Positions 25,063 to 32,621 of a DNA stretch of 64,000 bases are shown here, in pieces. Location: the NCBI RefSeq assembly GCF_004217145.1, contig NZ_SHKR01000018.1, positions 62,001 through 126,000 on the forward strand. Direction: 5' to 3'. Under the pieces are notes generated by a model. That model worked only from the letters and a program-made list of their open reading frames with translations. It made no database searches and was not told where the DNA came from. The translations under genes and the position numbers were made by a program. This DNA is from Kribbella rubisoli (GTDB lineage: Bacteria > Actinomycetota > Actinomycetes > Propionibacteriales > Kribbellaceae). Positions within the stretch are counted from its first letter, which is position 1. The number at the start of each line of letters is the position of its first letter.

Positions 25063-26009
25063 CAGTGCGCCCCAGCATTCGGGGCGAGCCGCTCTCCGCA
25101 GCGGAAGGCATCAGACAATGCAACCGCTGCCGCCTCTATCGCCGCCGTCACGTCGCTCTCCGGTTTCCAGCCGTACCTCTGCAGCGTCGACGAGTCCATT
25201 GCGTAGGACCTGTCTTCAACGATCCGGTCGGCGACGTAGACGAGTTTCGGCGGGAGACCGAGAACTGAAGCGACCAGATCGATCACCTGCAGAACGGAGA
25301 GCTGGGCACCCGAGGTGGCCTGATAGACACCGCCTGGGAGGTCACCTCGGGCAGCGAGCAGCAACGCTGCACAGAGGTCCTCGACCGCCATCCACTCGCG
25401 GAGCTGTTCGCCCGATCCGAAGACTGGCACGGGCTCTGCGTTCAAGAGGCTCGTCACGGCCACCGGGATGAGTTTCTGCGCTCGCTGGCGACCTCCGACC
25501 AGGTTGCACGAACGCAGGATCACAAGATCGAGACCGTAGGTGTCCCGGTAGCACGTGAGGATCGTCTCTGCGCACGCCTTGGACGCTGCGTACGGCTGCG
25601 TGGGGCGTGCCGGCTCGCTCTCGCTCAGGGGTGCAAACGACTCACCGAGGACCTCGTCGGAGGACATGTAGACGAGCCTCGATTGCGGGTTCCGTCTCAG
25701 CCATTCGGCCGCGTCGATCGAGATGGCGATGTTGGTCTCGAAGGCGCGCCTCGGATCGACAAGAGCCTCGTCGACGTTGGTTTCGCCGGCCAGAACGATG
25801 GCCACACCGATGTCGTCAGCGCCTTCAGGGAGAGTCGCAAGGCTGTCCGTCTGCAAGGTCTCGATCCGCGCCTGCGAGGCTTCGACCTGGGACGTGTCGA
25901 TGGGGTGCTTGTCCGTCAGGATCAGTGGTGAGGTGGTGTTCGCCACGAGCATCGGAATCAGGCTGGACCCGACGAAGCCGGCGGCGCCGTGGACAAGGAT
26001 GGCCGACAA
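25062..26009 (-). CDS. NAD-dependent nucleotide-sugar epimerase/dehydratase (extended SDR)
   Basis: 315 residues. GAAGFVG (8-14) is the NAD(P)-binding loop, Tyr140 and Lys144 form the YxxxK pair, and SSDEVLG (116-122) keeps the Asp-Glu that dTDP-glucose 4,6-dehydratases use for water elimination. The start is TTG at 26009, with AAGAGG eight bases upstream. No other sugar-biosynthesis gene is nearby, and the product is translationally coupled to the SIR2-like protein, so an ordinary cell-surface sugar role looks unlikely. Confidence 0.85.
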   Translation of the reverse strand: MSAILVHGAAGFVGSSLIPMLVANTTSPLILTDKHPIDTSQVEASQARIETLQTDSLATLPEGADDIGVAIVLAGETNVDEALVDPRRAFETNIAISIDAAEWLRRNPQSRLVYMSSDEVLGESFAPLSESEPARPTQPYAASKACAETILTCYRDTYGLDLVILRSCNLVGGRQRAQKLIPVAVTSLLNAEPVPVFGSGEQLREWMAVEDLCAALLLAARGDLPGGVYQATSGAQLSVLQVIDLVASVLGLPPKLVYVADRIVEDRSYAMDSSTLQRYGWKPESDVTAAIEAAAVALSDAFRCGERLAPNAGAH

Positions 26010-26121
26010 ACTGGCTGCCTCTTTCTCTGAACGCAGACGAAGGTCCTCATCATCGCTTCGACAGCGACCGAGGACAAGGGTCGTAACGCGACCTACCCCA
26101 CTGTGCGGGAATCGTCGCAGG

Positions 26122-26619
26122 TCAGGTGCGGCGGCGGAATCTGGAGCGGAATTTGCCGTCGTATTCGAGTTGGACGTAGCCGGAGGAGTGGACGCCGACG
26201 GCGAAGATGGCGACGAGGATGAAGGTGATGCCGGCGGCGAGGGAGATGTGCCAGAAGGCGGCTGCGATGCCGACGAAGGCCGAGCCTTGGGCGATTGCCT
26301 TCGCGACGGCGACGAGCCGGGATCTGGTTACTCGGTGGCGGAATGCCTCTTGGCGGTTGAGGACGAGGAGTGCGGCTAACAGCGGGATCGAGACGGCGAA
26401 GGCGATGACGCAGATCTTCGCTGAGAGGTTGAGGGGGGACGAGGTCAGGAAGGGCTGCACCACGACCAGGCCAGCAGCGGCGAGTCCGCCGTAGATGAGG
26501 TTGGACTGGCGGATCCACTCCTCTTGGGCGGCCGGGTCGGCTGCGGCCTCTTCGACTTCCTGCTGGATGCGTTCGGCCTCAGCCTCGGCGTCCGCGCGAT
26601 GGTTCTCCGCCTCGTCCAT
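26122..26619 (-). CDS. Four-TM membrane protein with N-terminal coiled coil
   Basis: 165 residues: an acidic helical N-terminus (1-35, AEAEAERIQQEVEEAAAD) likely to form a coiled coil, then four TM helices (about 41-58, 66-87, 104-122, 124-145) and a basic tail (RSRFRRRT). No known domain recognised; the layout resembles small TM effectors and also general stress membrane proteins. It lies 112 bases upstream of the epimerase on the same strand, so it may belong to that operon or be separate. Confidence 0.68.
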   Translation of the reverse strand: MDEAENHRADAEAEAERIQQEVEEAAADPAAQEEWIRQSNLIYGGLAAAGLVVVQPFLTSSPLNLSAKICVIAFAVSIPLLAALLVLNRQEAFRHRVTRSRLVAVAKAIAQGSAFVGIAAAFWHISLAAGITFILVAIFAVGVHSSGYVQLEYDGKFRSRFRRRT

Positions 26620-26716
26620 CGGCCATCCTCCCGTGGGTCGCTGCCGTCGTCGGAATTGGGTGGTCAGGCGGACGACAGCGAGACATAGTAAGCGCTCGAC
26701 GACGGTGGAGGTCCGC

Positions 26717-27430
26717 GTGAGGTACTACCACGCCGAGCACCAGGCGGCGTACCAGCGGCTCGTGCAGCAGGGTCTGACGCAGTGGAGCGACCTCTTCGGG
26801 GAGACCGACGAGTACGACGTCTTCCCGAACCGGCCGTTCCTCGAACACGCGCTGACCCAGCTGGACCTTCCGCCCGAGCCCGACGTACTGGAGTACGGCT
26901 GCGGCACCGGACCGGCGGCGTGCTTCCTTGCGGCGCGAGGTTTCCGCGTCGACGCGATCGACCTCATCCCGGAGGCGATCACGCTGGCCCGGGGATTCGC
27001 CCGGCAGCGCGGCGTCGACGTCGACTTCAGCGTGCAGGACGTCTGCGCAATGGGGGCCGGCAGCAAGCAGTACGACGTCGTCCTCGACAGCTACTGTCTC
27101 CAGTCCATCGTCACGGACACCGACCGCGCCAACCTGCTCGGCGCCGTACGCGACCGCCTCAAGACCACCGGGTACTACGTCCTCTCCACCGCGATGTACG
27201 ACCCGGACCGCGTCTACGAAGGCAACTTCCGGTACGACGCCAGCAGCGGTATCTGCTACGAGGCCGCTGCTCCAGCGGCCGACGCGATCCAGCTCGACGG
27301 CACCTGGTACCTCCCACACCGCCGTCACCTACGGCCCGCCGCCCTACGAGCCGAGCTGGAAACCGCCGGCCTCAGCGTCCTCTCCCAAGCTGGCGGCGAC
27401 GTCATCTGCGTCAGGTATCACGAAACCTGA
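26717..27430 (+). CDS. Class I SAM-dependent methyltransferase
   Basis: 237 residues. VLEYGCGTGPAACFLA is the SAM-binding motif I, VDAIDLIPEAI motif II region, and YDVVLDSYCLQSIV motif III. GTG at 26717 has GGAGG five bases upstream. Substrate not evident. Its last 20 bases overlap the remnant of a permease gene on the opposite strand. Confidence 0.82.
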   Translation: MRYYHAEHQAAYQRLVQQGLTQWSDLFGETDEYDVFPNRPFLEHALTQLDLPPEPDVLEYGCGTGPAACFLAARGFRVDAIDLIPEAITLARGFARQRGVDVDFSVQDVCAMGAGSKQYDVVLDSYCLQSIVTDTDRANLLGAVRDRLKTTGYYVLSTAMYDPDRVYEGNFRYDASSGICYEAAAPAADAIQLDGTWYLPHRRHLRPAALRAELETAGLSVLSQAGGDVICVRYHET

Positions 27431-27599
27431 GCAGCAGAGTGCCCACAAGCATCGCCCCGAGCGACCACGCCGCGAGCACCCACAGGCTGGCGCTCATCGG
27501 CGCACTCTGCTCGAGCAGTCGGCGCAGATGTGGGTTGGCAACCAGTTGGGCCAGGATCGGCGGCAGGTACAGCAGTCCGCGGTCACCGGCGACCCGTCG
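27411..27599 (-). pseudogene. C-terminal remnant of an ABC-2 type permease
   Basis: Reading the minus strand in one frame from 27599 gives a membrane-protein tail: LLYLPPILAQLVANPHLRRL, then a TM helix (SASLWVLAAWSLGAMLVGTLLL) and RFRDT before the stop at 27411. In-frame TAA at 27600-27602 closes the frame upstream and no start codon or N-terminal part exists. It is the last 60 residues of a permease whose remainder is gone. Confidence 0.6.
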
Positions 27600-27919
27600 T
27601 TAACCGCCGCCCTGCTGACAAACCTGATCACCAACGCCATCCGCCACAACCGCCCCCACGGCACAGTCGACATCACCACGACCCCGTCCGGCCGCCTCAT
27701 CATCACCAACACCGGCCCCCCGATTCCCCCACCGAGCTCCCCCGCCTAATCCAACCCTTCCAACGGCTGAACCCCAACCGCACAACCCACACCGAAGGCC
27801 ACGGCCTAGGCCTGGCGATCGTCTCAGCCATCGCCCAAGCCCACCAAGCTCCTCTATCCATCACCCCCAACCTCACCGGCGGCCTCCACATCACCGTCGA
27901 CTTCCCGAGCGAGGTCTAG
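27582..27919 (+). pseudogene. C-terminal fragment of a sensor histidine kinase, frameshifted
   Basis: The reading VTGDPSLTAALLTNLITNAIRHN is the N-box of a HATPase domain; it continues to TNTGPPIP and then, one frame over, to LPRLIQPFQRL and EGHGLGLAIVSAIAQAH (G2 box). The frame changes within the C-run 27726-27730: one more C would restore it. The N-terminal two thirds (sensor, HisKA) is missing. It begins where the opposite-strand permease remnant ends. Confidence 0.75.
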
Positions 27920-27975
27920 GCTCGTTCGGAGACCCACGCTCTACAGTGATTGGAACGGCGAGAGAGGGGCTGGTC

Positions 27976-28593
27976 GTGAGTACGCGGGAATGGGTGCCGG
28001 TTGAGCAGCGGTGGTTCGGGCTGGATCGGCGGACGTTCAAGGCCGGGTTCTCGGCGCTCGCGATCGCGCTGCTGCTGATCTACGGGTGGCAGGGGCTGAA
28101 CGCGGCGATTCCGTGGCACAACGAGATTCGGGCCGGGCAGGTGCTCGACCTCGGCGACGGTGCGACGGCGGTGCCGCCGGTCGGCTGGCAGCTCGAGCAG
28201 GGGACGCTCGTTGGCGGCGCGGGGGCGAGCGCGACCAGCCTGCAGGTGCTGCTCGCACAGGGCGGCGCGACGATCGAGCTGATCGGTGCGGCGTACGACG
28301 GCAGCGCAGCCGCCTTCCTCGACCAGGTGCACCGTTCGCAAGGCAGTCCGCCAGGCGTGACGGCAGCGCGCGGCTCGCTCACCACCGACTCGGGGCTGGT
28401 CGGCGTGGTCGAGAGCGGGAGCGGCCCGAGCGGCGACGGAGTCGACGTGGCGTTCAAGATGGGTACGGGCGATGCCGTTGACACCGCCCCGGCGCTTCTC
28501 GTCCGAGTCCGTACGGCGTCCGGGCAGTTCGAGCACTATGAGGACCAGGTCGGCGCGATGTTGCGCAGCATCACCCCGGGAGCGGCGCGATGA
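27976..28593 (+). CDS. Single-pass membrane protein, function unknown
   Basis: 205 residues: a short N-terminus, one TM helix (AGFSALAIALLLIYGW), then a soluble extracytoplasmic domain (from about residue 45) with the pattern VLDLGDGATAVPPVGWQLEQG and a C-terminal QVGAMLRSI like lipoprotein LpqN-type or other predicted ligand-binding folds. GTG 27976 follows GAGAGGGG. It overlaps prsW-like by four bases (ATGA), so it may be the substrate or partner of that protease. Confidence 0.7.
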   Translation: MSTREWVPVEQRWFGLDRRTFKAGFSALAIALLLIYGWQGLNAAIPWHNEIRAGQVLDLGDGATAVPPVGWQLEQGTLVGGAGASATSLQVLLAQGGATIELIGAAYDGSAAAFLDQVHRSQGSPPGVTAARGSLTTDSGLVGVVESGSGPSGDGVDVAFKMGTGDAVDTAPALLVRVRTASGQFEHYEDQVGAMLRSITPGAAR

Positions 28594-29744
28594 CCGCCGT
28601 ACCGCAGGAGAAAGTCGCGCAGCTCGACGCGATCGAGGAGTCCGGCTGGGGCCAGCCGTACCGGTTCCTGCAGCCGCACAACGTCGCGTTCTGGGTCTAT
28701 GTGGTCGGTGTCGGTGCCGGTGCGATCACCATGCTGCGGGTCTTCGGTCCTGGTGCACAGTTCTACACACCGGCGCTCGCGGGAGGCGTCGTACTGTTCG
28801 GCCTCTACCTCATCCCCTGGCTGCTCCTCCTGCGCCACCACAACCGCTTCACGGCGCAGCCCGCGTCGCTGCTGGCGACAGGCTTCGTCTGGGGCGGCGT
28901 CGCCGCGACCTTCTGGATCGCACTGCCGGCCAACGCGGCGCTGCTGGCGATCTGGGCCAAGATCGGCGGTACGTCGTTCGCGCAGGACTGGGGCGCCGGC
29001 CTGACCGCCCCGATCAACGAGGAATTCGGCAAGGCGATCGGCCTCATCCTGCTCATCGGCCTGGCTCCGCGACTCGTCCGCAGCGCGTACGACGGCTTCA
29101 TCATCGGCGCGTTCATCGGCCTGGGCTTCCAGGTCTTCGAGGACATCCTGTACGTGTACAACGGCGCAACCCAGCAGTACGGCGTCGACCAGCTCGGTTC
29201 GTCCCTCCGCGTCTTCATCGTCCGCGGCGCCGCCGGAATCGTCTCGCATGCCCTGTTCAGCGCGATCTTCTGCGCCGGTCTGATGTGGGTCCTCGGCCGC
29301 ACCCGCGGCGAACGCAACGTCGTACGCGGCGTCCTGACGATGCTGATGGCAATGTTCTTCCACTTCGCCTGGGACGACATGGGCGGCCTCAGCAACGGCG
29401 GCGTGTGGGCCGCCATCCTCCCGTTCCTGATCGCCGCTGTGGAGCTGACCGCCCTTTTCTACGTACTCCGCCACGCCGCGAAACACGAACGCACCTGGAT
29501 CCGAGAACTCCTCACCCCCGAACTGGCCACCGGCGCCGTCGACCCACCTCTCCTGGACGCCGTCAGCGGCCTGAGACGCGATCGCAAGAAGTACCGCAAA
29601 CACCTTCACAGCCGCCGCACAGCCAACCACCGCCTCGAGGCCGCCAGCGACCTGGCCCAAGAAATCGCCCGAGCCAACGGCGCAGAGTCGCCGGGCGTGG
29701 TCCACACCCGCGCAGAACTCCTGCGCCTACACAACAAGCCCTGA
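28590..29744 (+). CDS. PrsW-family intramembrane metalloprotease
   Basis: 384-residue polytopic protein with about eight TM helices. PINEEFGKAIGL holds the EExxK motif (Glu144-Lys148), GFQVFEDILYVY a second conserved acidic region, SHALFSAIF a conserved His, and HFAWDDM another. These fit PrsW/CPBP-like site-1 proteases that release membrane regulators in Gram-positive bacteria. The C-terminal 90 residues are basic and cytoplasmic. The upstream gene encodes a bitopic membrane protein; neither is next to an anti-sigma gene. Confidence 0.85.
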   Translation: MTAVPQEKVAQLDAIEESGWGQPYRFLQPHNVAFWVYVVGVGAGAITMLRVFGPGAQFYTPALAGGVVLFGLYLIPWLLLLRHHNRFTAQPASLLATGFVWGGVAATFWIALPANAALLAIWAKIGGTSFAQDWGAGLTAPINEEFGKAIGLILLIGLAPRLVRSAYDGFIIGAFIGLGFQVFEDILYVYNGATQQYGVDQLGSSLRVFIVRGAAGIVSHALFSAIFCAGLMWVLGRTRGERNVVRGVLTMLMAMFFHFAWDDMGGLSNGGVWAAILPFLIAAVELTALFYVLRHAAKHERTWIRELLTPELATGAVDPPLLDAVSGLRRDRKKYRKHLHSRRTANHRLEAASDLAQEIARANGAESPGVVHTRAELLRLHNKP

Positions 29745-29761
29745 CGGAAGGACGCGTGACG

Positions 29762-30025
29762 TCACGGCCTGAGACAAGCGCAGCTAAGATCTCCTCCCGT
29801 CGAGTCACAGAACGCCACCGGCCCACACACGTTGGTGTCGAACATGTCGCTGCAGTCCGGGAGCCCCTGACAGGCGCACGCCCCAGATGAACACGTGAAT
29901 TCAAGCACCTCTTCCTGGGCAGTCCTGACGACCGCTTGTCCGCCGGTAGCGGATCCTCGCGTGCCACGGCGATACATTCTTGCCGACTTGTAGAGCGATG
30001 CCTCGGCGGTGAAATTGGCTAACAT
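29762..30025 (-). CDS. Cys-rich small protein, candidate modified-peptide precursor
   Basis: 87 residues. The N-terminal half has FTAEASLYKSARMYR, a leader-like block with no Cys; the C-terminal 43 residues contain eight Cys (45, 50, 52, 58, 67, 73, 82, 84), with CxC at both ends. ATG 30025 has AGGAGGG six bases upstream and lies 19 bases after the PatG-like stop. Position and shape suggest a substrate of the PatA/PatG-like proteins in the same operon. No signal peptide. Could instead be a metal- or disulfide-bearing structural peptide. Confidence 0.75.
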   Translation of the reverse strand: MLANFTAEASLYKSARMYRRGTRGSATGGQAVVRTAQEEVLEFTCSSGACACQGLPDCSDMFDTNVCGPVAFCDSTGGDLSCACLRP

Positions 30026-30044
30026 CGTCACCCTCCTGTCAAAG

Positions 30045-30944
30045 TTACCGATCGTAGTAAGAAGATAGTTTCGTCACGAGGAATGGAAACTCCTCGGTCA
30101 CGTCCACTCTGACGAAGTACTTGTCCGCGACGTCGGTGCGCCGGCTCGTGAACGTGAATATGACATCGACGACGTCGCGTGTGGTGCCGGACAGCCTTGA
30201 CGGACGAGCTTCGATGCCGGAGAGCGAGAGTTCTGAGGCGTGCGCCTCCGTGGCCTTGGCGTAGATGGCGGGATAGCGGAGAGCGAGATAGTTGACGGCC
30301 CGATGCTCGTCCGTCGCGCCCGCATTGTCGGCGATCTGCATGATGCGGTCGAACATCTCGGCGGCGCTGGATCGAAAATCTTCGTCGCGCTCAGCATCCA
30401 ACTCGTCCGGCCGCGGAATCGCGGCCACCAGACCGTCGCGATCGAAGGAGTAGATCTGTGTGAACGCAACGACCGGTACGACGAGCCCGTTGCACTTCTC
30501 CGGAGCAGCAAGCGCTCCACGCACTCCGACAACTACGTCGACGTCGTCGCCGCTCCGCTCCGGTCTGACCGTATCCACCAGCAAATCGAAATCACTGGGA
30601 TGCCCTGGCACGAGGATGTAGGTCTCGATCCCCTCGACCGTGAACACCCAGCACAGTTGCCGGATCAGGTGGCGGTTGCTGGGTGTTTCGAGAAGCGACA
30701 GCAGCGCTTGCCGATCCGTCAGGCCGGCCGTCTCGGCACGGCCCATGGTCTGGGCGAATTCTTTCTCGATCGCCAGACTGGCAAATCGCGGTTCGACGCG
30801 TCCGAGTGCGTAGACGAACGAAGGCTTCCGGGTGACGGCGGGTTGCGGTGTCCGACCGAGCGGTGCAACTCCCGGCGACGCCGTCAGCAGGCTCGCGGCA
30901 CCCACGTTCGCTTCGTTTTCTGCACCATCTTCTGTTGAGTTCAT
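30045..30944 (-). CDS. PatG C-terminal-domain-like protein
   Basis: 299 residues, no signal. From residue 41 it matches the conserved block that I know from the C-terminal part of PatA/PatG-family maturation proteins: FVYALGRVEPRFASLAIEKE, LTDRQALLSLLETPSNRHLIRQLCWVFTVEGIETYIL, KCNGLVVPVVAFTQIYSFD, IMQIADNAGATDEHRAVNYLALRYPAIY and VRVDVTEEFPFLVTKLSSYYDR. It has no protease domain of its own; that part is the separate gene at 31175-32128. ATG 30944 follows GGAGGGGG. Its biochemical role is unknown. Confidence 0.78.
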   Translation of the reverse strand: MNSTEDGAENEANVGAASLLTASPGVAPLGRTPQPAVTRKPSFVYALGRVEPRFASLAIEKEFAQTMGRAETAGLTDRQALLSLLETPSNRHLIRQLCWVFTVEGIETYILVPGHPSDFDLLVDTVRPERSGDDVDVVVGVRGALAAPEKCNGLVVPVVAFTQIYSFDRDGLVAAIPRPDELDAERDEDFRSSAAEMFDRIMQIADNAGATDEHRAVNYLALRYPAIYAKATEAHASELSLSGIEARPSRLSGTTRDVVDVIFTFTSRRTDVADKYFVRVDVTEEFPFLVTKLSSYYDR

Positions 30945-30970
30945 CAAGCCCCCTCCGTGACCTACCTCGA

Positions 30971-31162
30971 TTACCTGCTGTACAACCGGACCCATTGATT
31001 CGCCTTGGCGGCACGCCGGGCGCAACCTCCACACTGCTTGATGCCGACGTACGACGTCGCCCGCCCGATCGCATCTCCCAGTCCGGTCTCTTCGGTAACA
31101 ATGAATCCAGGCAGCCGAATACGCTTCGGCGATCGTTTACCCTCATCCTTCTCGGCACTCAT
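30971..31162 (-). CDS. 63-residue CGGC peptide, candidate precursor or carrier
   Basis: A basic N-terminus (KRSPKRIRLPGFIVTEE) is followed by TGLGDAIGRATSYVGIKQCGGCARRAAKANQWVRL, with a single CGGC (44-47). ATG 31162 has GGAGG six bases upstream. It sits between the S8 protease (13-base gap) and the PatG-like gene (26-base gap). Cys pair could bind metal, form a disulfide or be a modified core. It lacks a TM helix. Too short to be called by length alone; ribosome site and operon position support it. Confidence 0.72.
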   Translation of the reverse strand: MSAEKDEGKRSPKRIRLPGFIVTEETGLGDAIGRATSYVGIKQCGGCARRAAKANQWVRLYSR

Positions 31163-31174
31163 CGCCAACCTCCA

Positions 31175-32128
31175 TCACGTCAACCTGTCCACGGTTCTCG
31201 CATCCTTGGCGGTCAGGTACTCGTGCGCCGCCTTCGCATCTGCCAGCGGTGGAATCAGCGAAAGCGCGCGCCGATTCCGCCCGAGGGTCAGCGCAGCCCT
31301 GATATCGGCCGCGCCACAACGCGGGAAGAGCGACCAGAGCAGAGCAGCAGTTCCGGAGATGAGCGCCGTCGCGAAGCTCGTGCCTCTCAACTCGACACTG
31401 CCTCCTGCAGGCGTGATGCTTCGAACACCCGCGCCGGGTGCACCGACGCCTCTGCGCGCTGTGGACGCAGAGAAATTCGAATGTCCGATCGGGCGCCCGT
31501 CTTCGTCGTACGAGACCACCGGAACTACCGCCGGATGCCGAGTTATCGTCGTGCTCGACAGCTCGCCATCGTTCCCTGCAGCGGCCACCACAAGTGCGCC
31601 ACGCAAAAGCGCATAGTCCAGCGCCCGGCTGATCACGGAGTGCTGGGTCATCGGCGACGGCGACATCGCCAAGCTCACATTGATGACCTTCGCGCCGGCA
31701 CGCGTGACCTCGACGAGTGCCTCGGCAAGTTCATCGGGGCCCGCCTCAAGGTGCCCACCAGGTCCTGATTCCGGAATGACGGGCCGATTGAGGACAACGC
31801 ATCCTGGCGCAATTCCAGGTGCTTCTGACACTCCCCTGGTCGCGCACAGTATCCCCGCCACAGCCGTGCCATGCCGGCATGCCGCTTCATCAGGCCGGGC
31901 ACACTTTCCGTCCGAGCCGCCGACAGTACGAATCATGCTGTGGACGAAAGCCGGGTGATCAGTCACAACTGGACCGTCCAGGAGGGCCACTACTATCTCG
32001 GCCCGGCCGACAGTCTGGTCCATCAGAAAAGGAAGACCGACCAGATTCAACGAAGTGGATCGATGCGCAGGAGGCACGTCAACTGGACGCCCCGCATCAG
32101 CTGTCATCGGATCCACGCCAAGACGCAT
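31175..32128 (-). CDS. S8 subtilisin-like peptidase, PatA-like, cytoplasmic
   Basis: 317 residues. The catalytic triad is complete: VVALLDGP (Asp51), CRHGTAVAGIL (His86) and RGTSFATALISGTAALL (Ser251), with oxyanion Asn186 in AAAGNDG. There is no signal peptide or propeptide, as expected for an intracellular RiPP-type maturation protease and unlike secreted subtilases. ATG 32128 follows GAGGGG; an upstream GTG at 32146 is less likely. First gene of a four-gene operon. Predicted to cut one or both small peptides encoded downstream. Confidence 0.87.
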   Translation of the reverse strand: MRLGVDPMTADAGRPVDVPPAHRSTSLNLVGLPFLMDQTVGRAEIVVALLDGPVVTDHPAFVHSMIRTVGGSDGKCARPDEAACRHGTAVAGILCATRGVSEAPGIAPGCVVLNRPVIPESGPGGHLEAGPDELAEALVEVTRAGAKVINVSLAMSPSPMTQHSVISRALDYALLRGALVVAAAGNDGELSSTTITRHPAVVPVVSYDEDGRPIGHSNFSASTARRGVGAPGAGVRSITPAGGSVELRGTSFATALISGTAALLWSLFPRCGAADIRAALTLGRNRRALSLIPPLADAKAAHEYLTAKDARTVDRLT

Positions 32129-32267
32129 GTCCGTCCCCTCGCACACAAATGTGCCCGAAACTCAGTAGAACACCGAGCCGCACGTCCGACAAGTGCCGGT
32201 CACCCGGAGTTACTTTGGCCTGCTGCCTGCGCGGGGCGATCGCCTCAGCAGCTAGCGCGGCGCGCTG

Positions 32268-32621
32268 TTACCAGGCTCGGTGCAGCAGCTCGGTAGCTTC
32301 GGGGAGGGACAGGTTTGCCCGCCGCGCAGCCCGTGCGAAGACGGTCGCCGCGGCGCGAGTCTCCTCGTCGTCCACCCGACTGCGCGACGCGAGGACGAAC
32401 GTCCCGTTCCGCCCCCGCGTCTCAACCAGCCGCTCAGCCTCCAGCTCCTTATAAGCGCGAGCGACAGTGTTGACCGCAAGCCCAAGATCCCCCGCCAACT
32501 GCCGCACCGTAGGCAACCGAGTCCCCTGCGCCAGCTCGCCGGTCCGGATCAGCCCGGAGATCTGATCCTTCACCTGCTCGTACGGCGGTTTCGCTGCCGC
32601 CGGGTCGACCGAGATGATCAT
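32268..32621 (-). CDS. GntR-family regulator, YtrA-type
   Basis: 117 residues: a winged HTH (PYEQVKDQISGLIRTGELAQGTRLPTVRQLAGDLGLAVNTVARAYKELEAERLVETRGRNGTFV) and a short helical tail, the size of the YtrA subfamily which usually represses an adjacent membrane or ABC gene. ATG 32621 overlaps the stop of the preceding membrane protein gene by four bases. The palindromic sequence at 33521-33547 is a likely operator. Confidence 0.88.
   Translation of the reverse strand: MIISVDPAAAKPPYEQVKDQISGLIRTGELAQGTRLPTVRQLAGDLGLAVNTVARAYKELEAERLVETRGRNGTFVLASRSRVDDEETRAAATVFARAARRANLSLPEATELLHRAW

Noticed and set aside
29755..29766. 12-bp palindrome CGTGACGTCACG between the PrsW and Cys-rich peptide genes
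   Set aside because: No T-run or loop, and it lies between two convergent stop codons; too little support to call a site.
30240..30938. Plus-strand frame over the PatG-like gene
   Set aside because: No ribosome site and no domain; the minus-strand protein has several conserved blocks.
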